Assembly (NCBI RefSeq): GCF_000143415.4
Contig: NW_003314288.1
Location: 696,642 to 760,641 of the forward strand
Origin: Selaginella moellendorffii
Lineage: Eukaryota > Streptophyta > Lycopodiopsida > Selaginellales > Selaginellaceae
DNA: 64,000 nucleotides
Direction of reading: 5' to 3'
Both the position numbers and the translations under genes were made by a program. This document shows, piece after piece, positions 10,801 to 20,786 of the stretch (its first letter is position 1; each line of letters starts with the position of its first letter). A model generated the notes under the pieces. It ran no database searches. It was not told the DNA's origin and saw nothing but the letters and a program-made list of their open reading frames with translations.

Positions 10801-11229
10801 GGCAGCTTCAGGGAGCCCGGGAGAAGCTGGTGGACGGATGTTAGCTCAGGAAAAGTGCATTCTTTTTCTGTCGGGGATAGGAGTCACTCACAGAGCGACG
10901 AGATTGCGGCCAAGCTCAAGCAATTGTTGCTGAGAATGAAAGAGGAGGGGTACGCGAGTGCTGTGATCAACGTTCTAAAAGACATACCCGAGGAAGAGAA
11001 AGAGGATCACCTGTGCGGCCACAGTGAGAAGCTTGCGCTGGGGTGTGCCCTGGTGAACTCGCACCAGAAGGAGACCATCAGAATTGTGAAAAATCTCCGA
11101 GTTTGTGATGATTGCCATGCGGCCACTGCTCTCATCTCTAAGCTGGAAAAAAGGCTAATCATCTGCAAAGATGCCAGTCGGGTTCATGTGTTCCAGGATG
11201 GCAGATGTTCCTGTGACAACTACTTTTGA
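7807..11229 (+). CDS. PPR protein, PLS class with E/E+ and DYW-type deaminase domain, N-terminal PDF-like motif
   Basis: This intronless 1,140-residue protein is predicted to bind organelle RNA and edit C to U. Residues 18-69 match the PDF motif of plant organellar single-stranded DNA-binding (OSB) proteins: W20, FF23-24, DP26-27, WWDNR30-34, YPDFKH46-51, TGE54-56, LW58-59, TPTWV65-69. PPR repeats run from about residue 100. Six S-type repeats carrying MYCKCGEL fall exactly 333 bp apart (ATG of that motif at 8254, 8587, 8920, 9253, 9586, 9919). Degenerate PPRs follow, then the E region, a PG box (P1004) and the DYW domain with HSE1072-1074 and CDDCH1100-1104, the deaminase zinc site. The last residues are DNYF rather than DYW. 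The start at 7,807 is the first in-frame ATG; no clear transit peptide is visible, so an upstream exon is possible. Confidence 0.93.
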   Translation: MRAALGFVWCVSFLNNLMEWKTFFRDPTFWWDNRFKKKNKFFSESYPDFKHVSTGESLWIANRKTPTWVSAKLESLADPAVGKATTARYKSPHTPPVAGDEPVSLGRLIHRVRDSAESRSLSLGKQAHEAVLKSDEHKSNIYLLTGLIDMYCKCGELKEARKIFDSMGTRSVASYNAIIQGCGSNGQAELALEYYSALRACTTIQPNDRTHVAVISACSRLATESSEKRERALRIGMEIRSMLSKEKKQLDLFVATCLVDMYCKCGELEEACKIFHSMGTRSVVSYTAIIQGCNTNGRAELALEYYCALRACTTIQPNNRTHVAVISACSTLATESSEKRERALRIGMEIHSMLSKEKKQLDLFVATCLVDMYCKCGELEEARKIFDSMRTRSVVSYNAIIQGCGSNGQAELALEYYSALRACTTIQPNDRTHVAVISACSRLATESSEKRERALRIGMEIHSMLSKEKKQLDLFVATCLVDMYCKCGELEEARKIFHSMGTRSVVSYNAIIQGCGSNGQAELALEYYSALRADNTIQPDDWTHVTVISACSTLATESSEKRERALRIGMEIHSMLSKEKKQLDLFVANCLVDMYCKCGELEEACKIFHSMGTRSVVSYTAIIQGCNTNGRAELALEYYSALRADNTIQPDDRTHVVAISACSTLATESSEKRERALRIGMEIHSMLSKEKKQLDLFVANCMVDMYCKCGELEEARKIFHSMGTRSVVSYTAIIQGCNTNGRAELALEYYSALRADNTIQADACTYTCVLVACGSVMAIKLGREIHQLAKHKGLLKNNPVLGSSLVSFYGKCGDVDSAQEAFDECRARDDTGLWNSLIQAYTLQGRSIEALERFYSMTQEEGCKADDVSFVSVLNACSHGGLVGKGRQLLDEMPKQYGVKPRLEHYVCLIDMLGRANLLDEAVRVLRAMPFEPDAVVWTSLLGACRKWKNYTIGKLAFERLVEMDPKSDTPYALMANIFGNLGMLSERAAVVERKRGEGSFREPGRSWWTDVSSGKVHSFSVGDRSHSQSDEIAAKLKQLLLRMKEEGYASAVINVLKDIPEEEKEDHLCGHSEKLALGCALVNSHQKETIRIVKNLRVCDDCHAATALISKLEKRLIICKDASRVHVFQDGRCSCDNYF
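8227..10085 (+). repeat. 333-bp tandem repeat array coding three-PPR units
   Basis: Five full 333-bp units (8,227-9,891) and a partial sixth encode S (31 residues), P (37 residues) and L (43 residues) PPR motifs, 111 residues per cycle. The units are nearly identical at DNA level, which suggests recent unequal crossing-over or gene conversion. Differences cluster in a few codons. Residue 5 of the P motif is Asn in units 1, 3 and 4 and Thr in units 2, 5 and 6. Residue 5 of the S motif is Thr in units 1-4 and Asn in units 5 and 6. Unit 1 and the end of unit 6 are more diverged, as expected for array edges. Confidence 0.95.
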
Positions 11230-11760
11230 AAACATGTCAGTGCTCTTTCTTGCAGTTATCCCTGGTTTTAAACCCACCGTGAGTCGAGCAGAAACATGGG
11301 CCGCTGAGTGAGCATGCCTCGTCAAAGTACCGCCGTCAACCTGAACTTCACGGAGAAAAAAATAACATTTAAAAGTTAAAACTATGCAAAAGGAGGATGA
11401 CACGTTGTCTTAAATTTAAATTTCTTTTTGGTAGCAGAATCGGCTGGCAAGTCTTCATACTAGGGCTTATTATCTGAATCTGGGTGCTCTGTTTTGGGGC
11501 ACCTTTTGGCAGGTTTAGTCAGCATTCCTACCCAAACTTGAAGGGGTCATGCGAGACGGCAAGTTTGGCCACACGTATTCATCATGCCGCAAGCCGCCAT
11601 CACCTTGCTCCCAGAACATGAGGCTGCACTTGCTATCAGCAAAGACTTTGGGTTTGTGCTCCTAGAGCACGTTGAAGACGTGTGGAAGCTGGTGATGACA
11701 GCATTTGTTTCTTGCAACATACTCACGAGTTCCTTGGTGACATCTTCCTTCCAGATTTTT
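11230..11760. other. 3' flank of the PPR gene, no gene supported
   Basis: Only an antisense shadow frame and low-complexity AT stretches are visible. The upstream end of the gypsy element at 11.8 kb may start in here (its LTR should), but I could not match any part of this stretch to the sequence after 26.4 kb, so no LTR is called. Confidence 0.45.
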
Positions 11761-11770
11761 TGAGCTTGTC

Positions 11771-14490
11771 GTGAGTGGTGACCTGCTTGCTCTCTCCTGT
11801 GACGACTTCTTCCAGCCTCTGGTGCCCAACCTCAAGGCTCTCTTGTGGATGGAGCTAGCCCTACACAGTGTGTGTGTGTATCAACCAGCAGATGCACAAA
11901 TTGATGTCGATGCTGGTGCCAATGATGGTGCCGATGGAGTTGCGGAGGTTTGGACCATGGAAGATGTTGTTCACGAGCTGCAAGCCCTTAATAAAAATTA
12001 GCAAGAGATGTAAGACAAGATGTATGGCATGATGGGTACCTTGTGTGAGTGTGTTAAGGCACTCGAGGCTAGTTTTGGTGGCACTCCAAGTAAACATTCC
12101 TTGGTGGATCAATTCAAGATTCCAACCTTTTTCGGTGATGGTGGTGTGGATAAGTGTCTAGCTTGGCCAGCGAATGTGAAAAAGTTTTTGGCTGCTAGAG
12201 GAACTCTAGATGCAGAGGCTTTAATGGCTATTCCAATAGTTTTGTGTGATGCAGGTCTTTGGTGGTGGAATTGGCTTGAGGAGTCTTATGCTGCGAATAA
12301 GAAACCATTAGTGTCTACGATGGATGAGTTTGAGGCTGTTTTCCATTTACTTTTTGCCCCTCACTATGATATGAAGAATACTCACACCGAAGTTTGACAT
12401 TTTCAACAAGGGAAAGACTATATTGAGAAGTTGACTCGCTTGAATAGCCATGTTCCAACAAAGGATTCAGATAAAAAAAAATTCTATTTCATTGATAGCC
12501 TTCATAGTGAGAGCATGTGGCAACACTTGTGTCATTCTTAGCCTACAAAGAGTTTGGAGGAGCTCTTTGATGTTGCTCGTGGACTTAACAATGACAAATA
12601 TAAGTCTCACAAGCATTCGAGGAGTCCTTTTGTTGAGAATCGTCATGATAATCATTGTGAATACAAGAATGTGAAAATATCATAAGTTGAAGTCTATAGT
12701 GGCTACTTTGGGTACACATGGGTCAAAGAAGCAAAAATTCTTTATGAAAAATTATAAACAAAGTTGTCATCATTGTGGCAAGCTGGGACATTACAAGGCT
12801 GATTGTCCATAGTGAAGAGCAAACAACATGGCAACAAGAATGACCAATCTTTTACTAACAGTAAGTCAAATATTAAAAAGTTGCAAACTTTACAGCACAA
12901 GGATGACGGGGACGACCATTCCAGTTGGAGGAAGAGGCTTTTGATTGTTGTTCGTCAACTTAACTGGTGGAACAAGGTCAAGGACACTTGTGCATCAGAT
13001 TTAATGCTGGAGGGCATGTTCTGTGGCAGTCCAATGTGGATTTTACTGGATAGTGGGAGCAATGACAACTTTGTTTCCATAAAGTTTGTTGAGGAGCATA
13101 GCTTGGTGACATGAGGAGTTCTTCCATACATGGTGGAAGGTGCAGCTACCTCTACTTAGCATTTCGATATTTGTGTAGAAAGGTGTAAGCTCATGAGTTC
13201 GAACTTCCCAGGAGGTCACGCAACCCAATACTATTCAAACCCAAGGATGCTTAATCCTAAATATCCCAAGACCTTTAATCAATTGGAAAACAGGGTGCAC
13301 TCTTGTTCATGGGCCCTTTCCCTTTATATTTAAACCCTTATAAATCGCCTCTCAAATCATTCTCTTTGGTTGCTTATAAAAGGTTAGAAGTGTTGGTTGG
13401 CAAAACTACACTTGTGGAGACTTTTTATCTCATGGATCTTCATCATGTGGATCTCATTCTTGGGATGCCATGGTTGGTGAAGGTGGATCCGGAGATAAAG
13501 TGGAGTATTAAGTGTGTCTTGTTGGAGTATGATGGTGTTAAAGATGTATGGTTTGGAGAGGGAGTTCAATCTCTAGTTGTTATGCTCTCCACTACATCTT
13601 TGAAGTGGGCTTATTGTAATGGAAAAGCACTTTTGAGTTACTTGCTATTTGTTCATGACTTAGGGGACTAAGCCATGTGTGGAGGAGAGGCAGCAATGTG
13701 GATTATACTCGAAGAGTTCTCTGATGTTTTACCCTCTAAACTTCCTCATGGATTGCCTCCATTACGAGGTGTGGAACATGGGATTATGTTGGAGCCAAGG
13801 ACACAGCCAATTTACCAATGTCAATTTTAGTTGAGTTATGCTAAAGAGCAAGAAGTTCAATAACAAGTCAAGGAGTTACTTGAGTTTGGATTTATTCAAC
13901 TAAGTAAATCTCCGTTTGGTGCTCTAGTCTTGCTTGTGAAGAAGAAGGACAGTTCAATGAGGATGTGTATTGACTACCGTGCCTTGAACAAGAAGACTGT
14001 GAAGGACAAGATGCTGATGCCGCATGTGGATAATATCTTAGACAAGTTTAGTGAAGCACGAGTGCTTATTAAAATTGATTTGAAGAGTGGATATCATCAG
14101 ACTGCAATGGATGATGCATCTATCTCCAAGATGGCATTCAACATAAGTTTTGAGCATTTTGAGTTTACGGTTATGCTGTTTGGTTTGATGAATGCACCAG
14201 CCATATTTACTCGGTTGATGACAGAGGTCTTTGGGCATTATTTTCATGAGTTTATGGAGATTTTCTTGGATGATATTCTTGTTTTCAGCAAAAATATGGA
14301 GGAGCATAAGATGCATTTGCACAAGGTCCTTTTGTTACTCCATGACAACGTTATGTAAAGAAGAGCAAATGTGAGTTTGCAAAGTCGGAGGTGGAATATC
14401 TAGGCTATATTATGACATCTAAGGGTGTCAAGATGGATCCAAGGAAAGTGGCTATAGTGGAGAATTGGCTTACACCGACTTCAGTGGTTG
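11771..14490 (+). mobile_element. Ty3/gypsy element A, 5' part: gag, zinc knuckle, protease, RT
   Basis: Gag-like sequence runs from about 11,771 to 12,700 (open frames at 12,020-12,397 and others, with stops). A CCHC zinc knuckle is at 12,765-12,808 (C-x2-C-x4-H-x4-C). The protease region contains DSGS with its Asp codon at 13,049. RT is open at 13,930-14,358 with CIDYRALNKKT, IDLKSGYHQ, FGLMNAP and FLDDIL; the two catalytic Asp codons are at 14,269 and 14,272. The RT connection reads to about 14,490 (TPTSVVE). Coding then stops abruptly at a 10-kb insertion and resumes at about 24,568. Premature stops make it inactive. Confidence 0.9.
13184..13378 (-). mobile_element. Cassandra-like solo LTR carrying a 5S rRNA-like segment
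   Basis: A 195-bp insertion begins TGTAAGC and ends GCTTATA, an imperfect terminal inverted repeat of LTR type. It is flanked by 5-bp direct repeats AAAGG at 13,179-13,183 and 13,379-13,383. The minus strand contains the 3' half of 5S rRNA: a TTAAGC box followed by CTTGGG, then GGTTGCGTGACCTCCTGGGAAG, corresponding to the 5S internal promoter region. Cassandra TRIM elements of vascular plants are known to carry 5S sequence in their LTRs. The insertion lies inside the protease region of element A; without it, the flanking frames are in register. Confidence 0.85.
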
Positions 14491-14491
14491 A

Positions 14492-14960
14492 GTGTAGTGC
14501 ATGTGGTTTTGACCCTTTATCCTATGGTGATTTACCATAGGATAACACCATGAAGCAGAACCTAAACCCTTTTTATGCCATGTGTCACACGCCATATGTC
14601 CAAGAATAGTGGTGTGGAACCCGAGTTTCAAAGCCTTGGGCCATTGAACGAAGGTATGAAGCCAAACTCCTAAGCATGAAGCCAAGGAGTGTTGGGGGAA
14701 GGAGGGGTGCCTCCCCCAATATTTGCTCAAACACGAGAAATGCTTCACTATTCTCCACAAAATGCCCCCCCTTGCCCTTGTGGGGCAAGGGTTTTATACA
14801 AGGAAGATGGGGAATATTCTAAAGACCAGAATATTCCCTCTCTCTCTCTCTCACTCTCTCGGTGGCCACACCCTAACTTGTGACCACTGTGGATCGCGCT
14901 TGCTCCAGACGCGTGAGAACCTGCCAAAGAGTGTAGAGTGTACCTCTACTATTGATGCCA
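14492..14960 (+). repeat. LTR-like repeat-family copy 1
   Basis: It starts TGTAGTGCATGTGG and shares about 200 bp with 20,787-20,985, including the CCATAGGATA box and a GTGGTG/GCGGAACCCGAG stretch. It shares its first 80 bp with 24,096-24,175. A TATA-like TTTTATACAAGG at about 14,790 and a CT-rich tract at 14,840-14,860 fit an LTR promoter. Short frames inside it carry no recognisable domain. Confidence 0.5.
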
Positions 14961-15399
14961 AGTGCTGGTAGCTGCGTGAAATAGTAGAAACTCTAGAAAA
15001 CAAAGTGGAAAAGAAAGAAAAGAGGTAGGTGTGAAGTTTAGAGACAGGGAAGAAAACCTAGTGGGAAACCCTGTAGTCAAACTGAACCTTGAAGTTGAAG
15101 AAAAAGTGCAAAAAAAGTGTGAAAAGAAGAGGAAAATTGGAGCATACCGGAAGTCATCAAGAAGTTGCATTTGCATATTACACTTTCTTGAGCTGAAATC
15201 CAGGTATGGGTTAAGTTCTTTGAGTACTCACTCTTTTTCCTCTAGGATTGGCCAAAATCAAGAAAGAAAGAGAGGTAGAAGAGGGGATGCATTGCCCAAG
15301 GGTGGTAAGTGTGGAAATGATGAAAGATGGAGTGATATGGTGGAGTGTCGAGATAGTGATGGCACTCTGAGAAGGTGGCCATCTTTGAAATAAGAGTAA

Positions 15400-15572
15400 T
15401 AAGGGTGAAAATGGAAGGAGACGTAGGCCTCAAGCACACATAACCGTTGACCCATAGAGTAAGCACTGACCTCTTGGAGTAGCCGGTAACCGGTAACTAG
15501 TAACCAGTAACTAGGGACCTGTAACCGGTAACCACCTGCTCTCACTCCTACCCTTGCGCCTGCTCCAACACC
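15400..15572 (-). repeat. Terminal repeat piece of gypsy element B (left)
   Basis: About 170 bp closely match 19,870-20,052. Both contain a GGTAACCGGTAACTAGTAAC palindromic motif and a following TGCTCCAACACC. The two copies flank the minus-strand gag, protease and RNase H remnants, so they probably belong to the two LTRs of that element. Confidence 0.6.
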
Positions 15573-16369
15573 GATATGGTGGAGCACCAAGAAGGTGGGC
15601 ATCTCTTAAAGTGTTAGGCTAATGGTCTGATGTGTCAGACTGAAGAAGACAGTAGCTGAAAAGGATGTCATAGTCACTAGGTTGCAAGTAAAGGGAGGTG
15701 GCATGTGTCCACTGAGTGCTGGAGCAGAAGAAAGTGGCTTTGGCTTCTATGGCCTCGCCTAAAGATCCACCTAGGTGCCTTGAGTGAACAGGTTCACCTG
15801 GTTGGAAGAAAGTCACTCCAGAAAAGCTAGTGCGTCATCGGCAAATGGTCGTAAGGATATCTTAGAAATAGCATGTCCAAATGAGGTGGTGTCATTTGTT
15901 GCTGGTGCACGTATATGTGTCCGTGGTATGGTGTAAATGTGACCTCAAACGAAGATGTGAATGATGGTGAAAGAATGAAAGATGCAAGACAAGCATCTAG
16001 AGATAAGTGCAGGCAATGCTGCTGGAAGTGATTGGTGATGGAACTATGAGTGTAGATGATATAAAATGAGTGAGGGGAATGTGTGGGGTGTAGTAATGGT
16101 AAGGTAAGGGCCAAAGAACCTGGAACATAGACCGAGCCAAGCAAGGAACCTCCATACAAATGGCAATGCAGCATGAGCACGAAATCCAAGGCATGGGCCA
16201 TGGTCCAATGGAGAAACACCCCCTGAAAATAAGAAACAGAGCCATGAAAGTAAAGTGAAAGAAAGGAAGAAAAAGAAAAATAAGAGAAGAGGAACACTTC
16301 ACCGGATGAAGCATTTGAGGTGAGAGTGGTTGTGAGCGTGTGGGAGCTCATGTCCATCAGCATCAACTA

Positions 16370-17130
16370 GCACATATGCTCCACCTCCGATGTGTCACTG
16401 GACAAAGTAGGGGCTGGTCCAGCAAGGGGAGAACTTCAATGGTGGTGTAAACTCCTTGAATAGAACAAAACTGCCATCCTCGAATGGTTTAGTAGACTGC
16501 TGGTGATCAATGATGGACTTAATCTTCTACTTGCCCCAAAGGAGATGTTCAGTCATGGATCATCACTGTTCTTCCAATGCAAGAACCTCCAAGTCACGCG
16601 CATGAAACTTGTCCTCGTCGCTAAGCTGCATTGCTGTTGCATATCAAAGTGAAAGTGAGAGTGATGGCACTTGGATCTCCACTAGAAGCACAGCCTTTGT
16701 CCCATAGACAAGGGAGAATGGGGTCGCGGAGATGGATGTCTTGAAGGACGTTTGAAAGGCCCACAATGCCATAACCAAGTGCTCATGCTAATGCCTTGCT
16801 CCATCACATGCTTCCACCGCATGTGAAAAGTTGGTTAGAACTCTTGGATGGTCACAATCCAAGATAAAGTACAAGGACTATGAACTGGTCATTGTAAAAG
16901 AAAGGTCAGCACAGTAAAACAGACATGGAAATGGATACAGGCTCCAGCAAGAAAGTGACAAAATCGCTCCAAGGTATAAACAATAGCCACCGCTTCTTTT
17001 TCTGCATCCACGTACTTCTTTTCAGTCTCCTTGAACGAATGTGAAGCATAGTATGTTGCATATGGTGGCTTTCCAGGCTGTGAACATTGGCAAAGGCACA
17101 CTCCAAAAGCCTCTATACCCATCGTGATGG
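16370..17130 (-). mobile_element. Element B: RNase H and integrase end remnants
   Basis: The minus strand at 16,889-17,125 encodes a gypsy RNase H C-half: GVCLCQ, then YASHSFKETEKKYVDAEKEAVAIVY, then FCHFLAG. Downstream (16,370-16,890) broken integrase tail sequence is visible in several frames. The RNase H is read in one open frame from 17,509, directly behind the protease-RT linker, without an RT domain between them. Confidence 0.65.
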
Positions 17131-19577
17131 GAATTTTGAAAGGAAGTTGTTGTTCTGGTGGTACCAGGGACTCCACGGTAGGAAATTCTGAACTCAAAGA
17201 GCTATAACTTGCATGAAGCACGTCCAATTGGCTTGATTCCTTTTGCTGATTCTGTGTCTGGATGTCATCCTCTGTCTTCAAGAAACGGCATGACAAAATA
17301 CGGTCGGAGTCATCAGCTACTGTGATTTTAGTAAGAAGATGCTGGCTGTATGACACCTCAGATAGTTGCTGAGAAGGATTGAGTTCAGCTGTGTTCTGTG
17401 AAAGATGGGCCTGGTCTAGAGTGATTGTGTCATCAAGCTCCATAAGAGAGAGTTGGTCCCATGTGAGAAACAAATTGAGAAGCCCTTCCTCTATCAAGAA
17501 ACACTCCAAAAAGCTGGATATGGAAGCCTATACCCTATAAGCCCCACCATCAAATAAAGATGTCTCGAGCTATCTGACTTGCCTCCAACCATGTCAATCA
17601 CATTGCAGGGGAAAGCACCTGTCATATAGATGATCGACTCCACCGCCAACTCAAGAAAAACCTCTGTGAGCTCAAGAGGGAAGTGTGGTGCAGAGGCCAT
17701 CTTAGTCTGAGCCTACTAGGCTTGCTGAGAAAGAGCTCTACCATGGTTGTTGAGAAAGGTGGTGCTATGGGCTCCATCGCTAATTGCCATCTTGCCTTGC
17801 GTGCTGTCAATGGTGTAATGGGCTGTGACTTGCCATGAGTGGCCAAGGATGATAGAGTCCTTCAAAGAGGACGTTCCAAGACATTGGTAGTCAACCATGA
17901 GGAAATCTACCTCAGAAATAACATCTTGTATTGAGACCTTGACACCACACCAAATGCCCGCTAGAGGAACGGTGTGGTTGGCGAAGGTCTTGAGCACAAT
18001 GGAAGAGCTCTCAGTGATCTGTAGCTGTGTTGAAAGGGCAGTTTCGAGAGAGATAATATTGCTTCCAAAACCGGAGTCAACCAAAGCATCCATCCTACAA
18101 GAGGAAGTACCAATCTGCACCAAGACAAAGAATGGACCAGGATCTCCACCATATCTTGTCATGTCGACAATATGCACCTCTTGAGGAGTTCTCTTTGAGA
18201 GTGCTCTCTAGTGTTCCTGACCATGCAAACTCCTCTACGTGCTGGCTGAATCCTGGGATAAGACATAACATGTCTTGGAGCGAAAAGGTGACGGGAGTGT
18301 CAACCAGCTGTTGAAGAACTGGCTCTAGAACAGGAATAGTTGTTGGTGATATCTTAGGAAGAAGAGAGTAATGACTTGAAGGGGAGTTTACAAACCACCC
18401 TCTATGTCACTAGATCTGGTGCCAACAGAGATTCACTCTCAATTGACGCTGGGGGATCTATGGCAGGCTGAGCGGCTGCCTTCTTCTTCGCTTGGGCTCA
18501 AGTGGCTACGGTTTGCTGCTGTTGCCTATAGAGTTCCTAAGCTACCAAAATTGTGTTGACCAATGAGGCTGGTGCCTTGCCTTTGCTTGATGAAGGGGCT
18601 GCTTTAATTGCTTGTCACTCCAACTGCTCTTGATATGTCTCTGGACTTTGAGATGATGTGGAATTATCAGCAAAGGGATGTTGTTGGACACATTGAGAAG
18701 GTGGAGGCCAAAGCTCTGGATGAAGCTTGAAGTAGCACTGCATGTTGTGTGTGTTCGTTTCACAGTGAGTGCACCAACGGGACTTAAATTTGCATTCTCG
18801 AGTTGTAGCGGCCTCTTTCCTGGACTCCACCAGCTCCTGGAGCAATTTGTCATAGTGTGATTGTTGCTAAAGAATGATCTCCTTCAGCTGCCACATCTCA
18901 TTAGCAAAGTTCTCAAGGGCTGGAGGTGTATGCTCAATAGTGATGGGCTTTTGTATGGACGGGCGAATGGCTGTAGAAGGTGACTTTGACGGGGTGATGG
19001 CTTGGTCAAAATCAACTCTAGCAATCCCCAGGTCAACCAAAAGCTCTCTTTCTAGCTTCATGGCAAATGAAAATGCCTCACGGCAAGACCTGAATGTCTT
19101 CTTGAGAAGTTTCCACTGAAAGTTCCCACGCAGACCCGCTGTGAATGCCGTGATCCCTTGTTGCTCATCTTGGACCACTCTACGATCCCAACACTGCTTC
19201 TAGTATGCTCAAAACTGGGTGATGTAGTCAGGAACAGACTCATGAGCACCTTGCCGGAACGAAAAGAGGTCGACAAGTAGCCGATTTGTGGGGTTTTCTT
19301 CAATAAAACATTCTCTAAAAGAAGCAAGTAGTGTCTAGAAGTCTGTCCAGTCTTCTGGGAGAAGAGAATCTGCCTAAGTTGCTGCTTTGCCTTCGAGAGA
19401 CTGCAAGAAGTCACAGCACATACGATCATTGTTGACAATCATGTTTGTGGTGCAGTAGTAATCAAAGCGACTGATATGTGATGCTGGAGAGACTATTCTA
19501 ACACCTGAGAAGGTCAGGAGATCACTCCCCTTCTGCAAAACATGGAGCTGAGGTCGAGCTAAAGGTGGCTGCGCCAT
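17131..19577 (-). mobile_element. Element B: gag, zinc-knuckle-like motif and protease
   Basis: Minus-strand gag runs from about 19,577 to 18,540 with frameshifts. It includes an FTAGLRG segment at about 19,130 and a C-x2-C followed by H-x4-C segment (CTHC, then HNMQC) at about 18,735-18,775. A retropepsin-like protease is open at 17,716-18,177 with VDSGFGSNII; its Asp codon is at 18,076-18,078. The linker after the protease (17,130-17,509) is acidic and runs directly into RNase H. Stops and shifts make the element inactive. Confidence 0.75.
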
Positions 19578-19869
19578 AGCTTGTAGATCTAAGTCACTGG
19601 AATCTGCTGAGGATGAAGAGGACTTGGCCCATGAGGGCGCTGTGTCGTACCTAAGCTACCTTTGGATGTGAGAAAGTTTACTCCATACCTTAGGGCCTTG
19701 AGGTATGGTAAAAGGGTGTTAATTTGTCGCACGTCTAGTTTGTACCGGCATCAAATATCTTGAACACTGTAAATGCCCGGCCAAGGAAACTGGGTTGACA
19801 GGAGCAGGAAGACTGTAGACTTGTGCTCAAGCTACTCAAAGTTGCCCAAAATGCCTGTGATGAAGAGAA

Positions 19870-20052
19870 ACAAGGGTGAACTTGGAAGGAGATGTTGGCC
19901 TCAAGCACATAACCATTGACCCATAGGGTGACCACTGGAGTAGCCGTTGGAGTAGCCGGTAACCGGTAACTAGTAACCAGTAACCGGGGACCTATAACCT
20001 ATAATCGGTAACCCCCTACTCTCGCTCCTACTCCTGTGCCTGCTCCAACACC
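19870..20052 (-). repeat. Terminal repeat piece of gypsy element B (right)
   Basis: This is the partner of 15,400-15,572. It is followed to about 20,155 by a tandem pyrimidine-rich CTCCTRYTCC-type repeat, which gives alternating Gly/Val and Arg/Ser shadow frames on the minus strand. Confidence 0.6.
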
Positions 20053-20786
20053 AACTCCTATCCCTGCACCTACTCCTACTGTCCTTATTCCTACACCAAC
20101 TCTTGTTCCCGCTCCTCCTATTCCTGTTCCTATGCCAACCTCTATTCCTTGAAGATTGCTTCGTTCCCAAGGAACTCTCAACAAAGTTTAGCCTGAAAGA
20201 GAAAAATGAGTCCTCTAGTTTCAATCCTTCCCCATTTTGACTGTTGGTGGGCTTGTTGGAAAGGGTTCAGCCCCGTCTACCTTCTATTGCAGGAATTTGG
20301 GAAGAAGCTGCCTCAATATTCCCTAAAATCCAAGAAGAGGTAGCCTAGAATGCCAATATTGTGGAAAAACATGTGCATGTCATTAATGTAGATTGATACT
20401 AAGTCGCCGTTGGTATTTTTAGAAAGCCTAGGACTAGGATTACCTCTAGAGACAAGCGGCATCCAAAACAAAGCCTGGAGAGGCACAAATTCACACTATA
20501 TGAGAAATGCGCTAACTTAAATGAGTTATGGTAACCTTTTTGTCTAATGTGGATGCCCTACCAACTCAGACATCTTCTAGCCGTCACCGACAAGGAAATG
20601 ACTAATGGAGTTAGCCACCCTTGCTGCTTTGGGTGTCACCCAACTTACAAAAGTGTGATACACCATTGCCCACAAGGACATAGAGAGAGAAGCTAGAGGC
20701 CCTAGCCATCCGGACCAACCAAACCAAACCCTTTGGTAAAGTTTAGATAGACTCCTGTAGCCAAGTAATTAGATTTGTTTACCCAG

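Noticed and set aside
13184-13378. Functional 5S rRNA gene
   Set aside because: Only the 3' half is recognisable, it is diverged, and LTR-type ends with a target duplication show a mobile element.
14038-14322. 94-codon minus-strand ORF
   Set aside because: Antisense to the RT domain of element A.
15827-16366. 179-codon minus-strand ORF rich in Ser, Phe and His
   Set aside because: It lies between the integrase remnant and terminal repeat of element B, has no recognisable domain, and looks like antisense of low-complexity GA-rich DNA.
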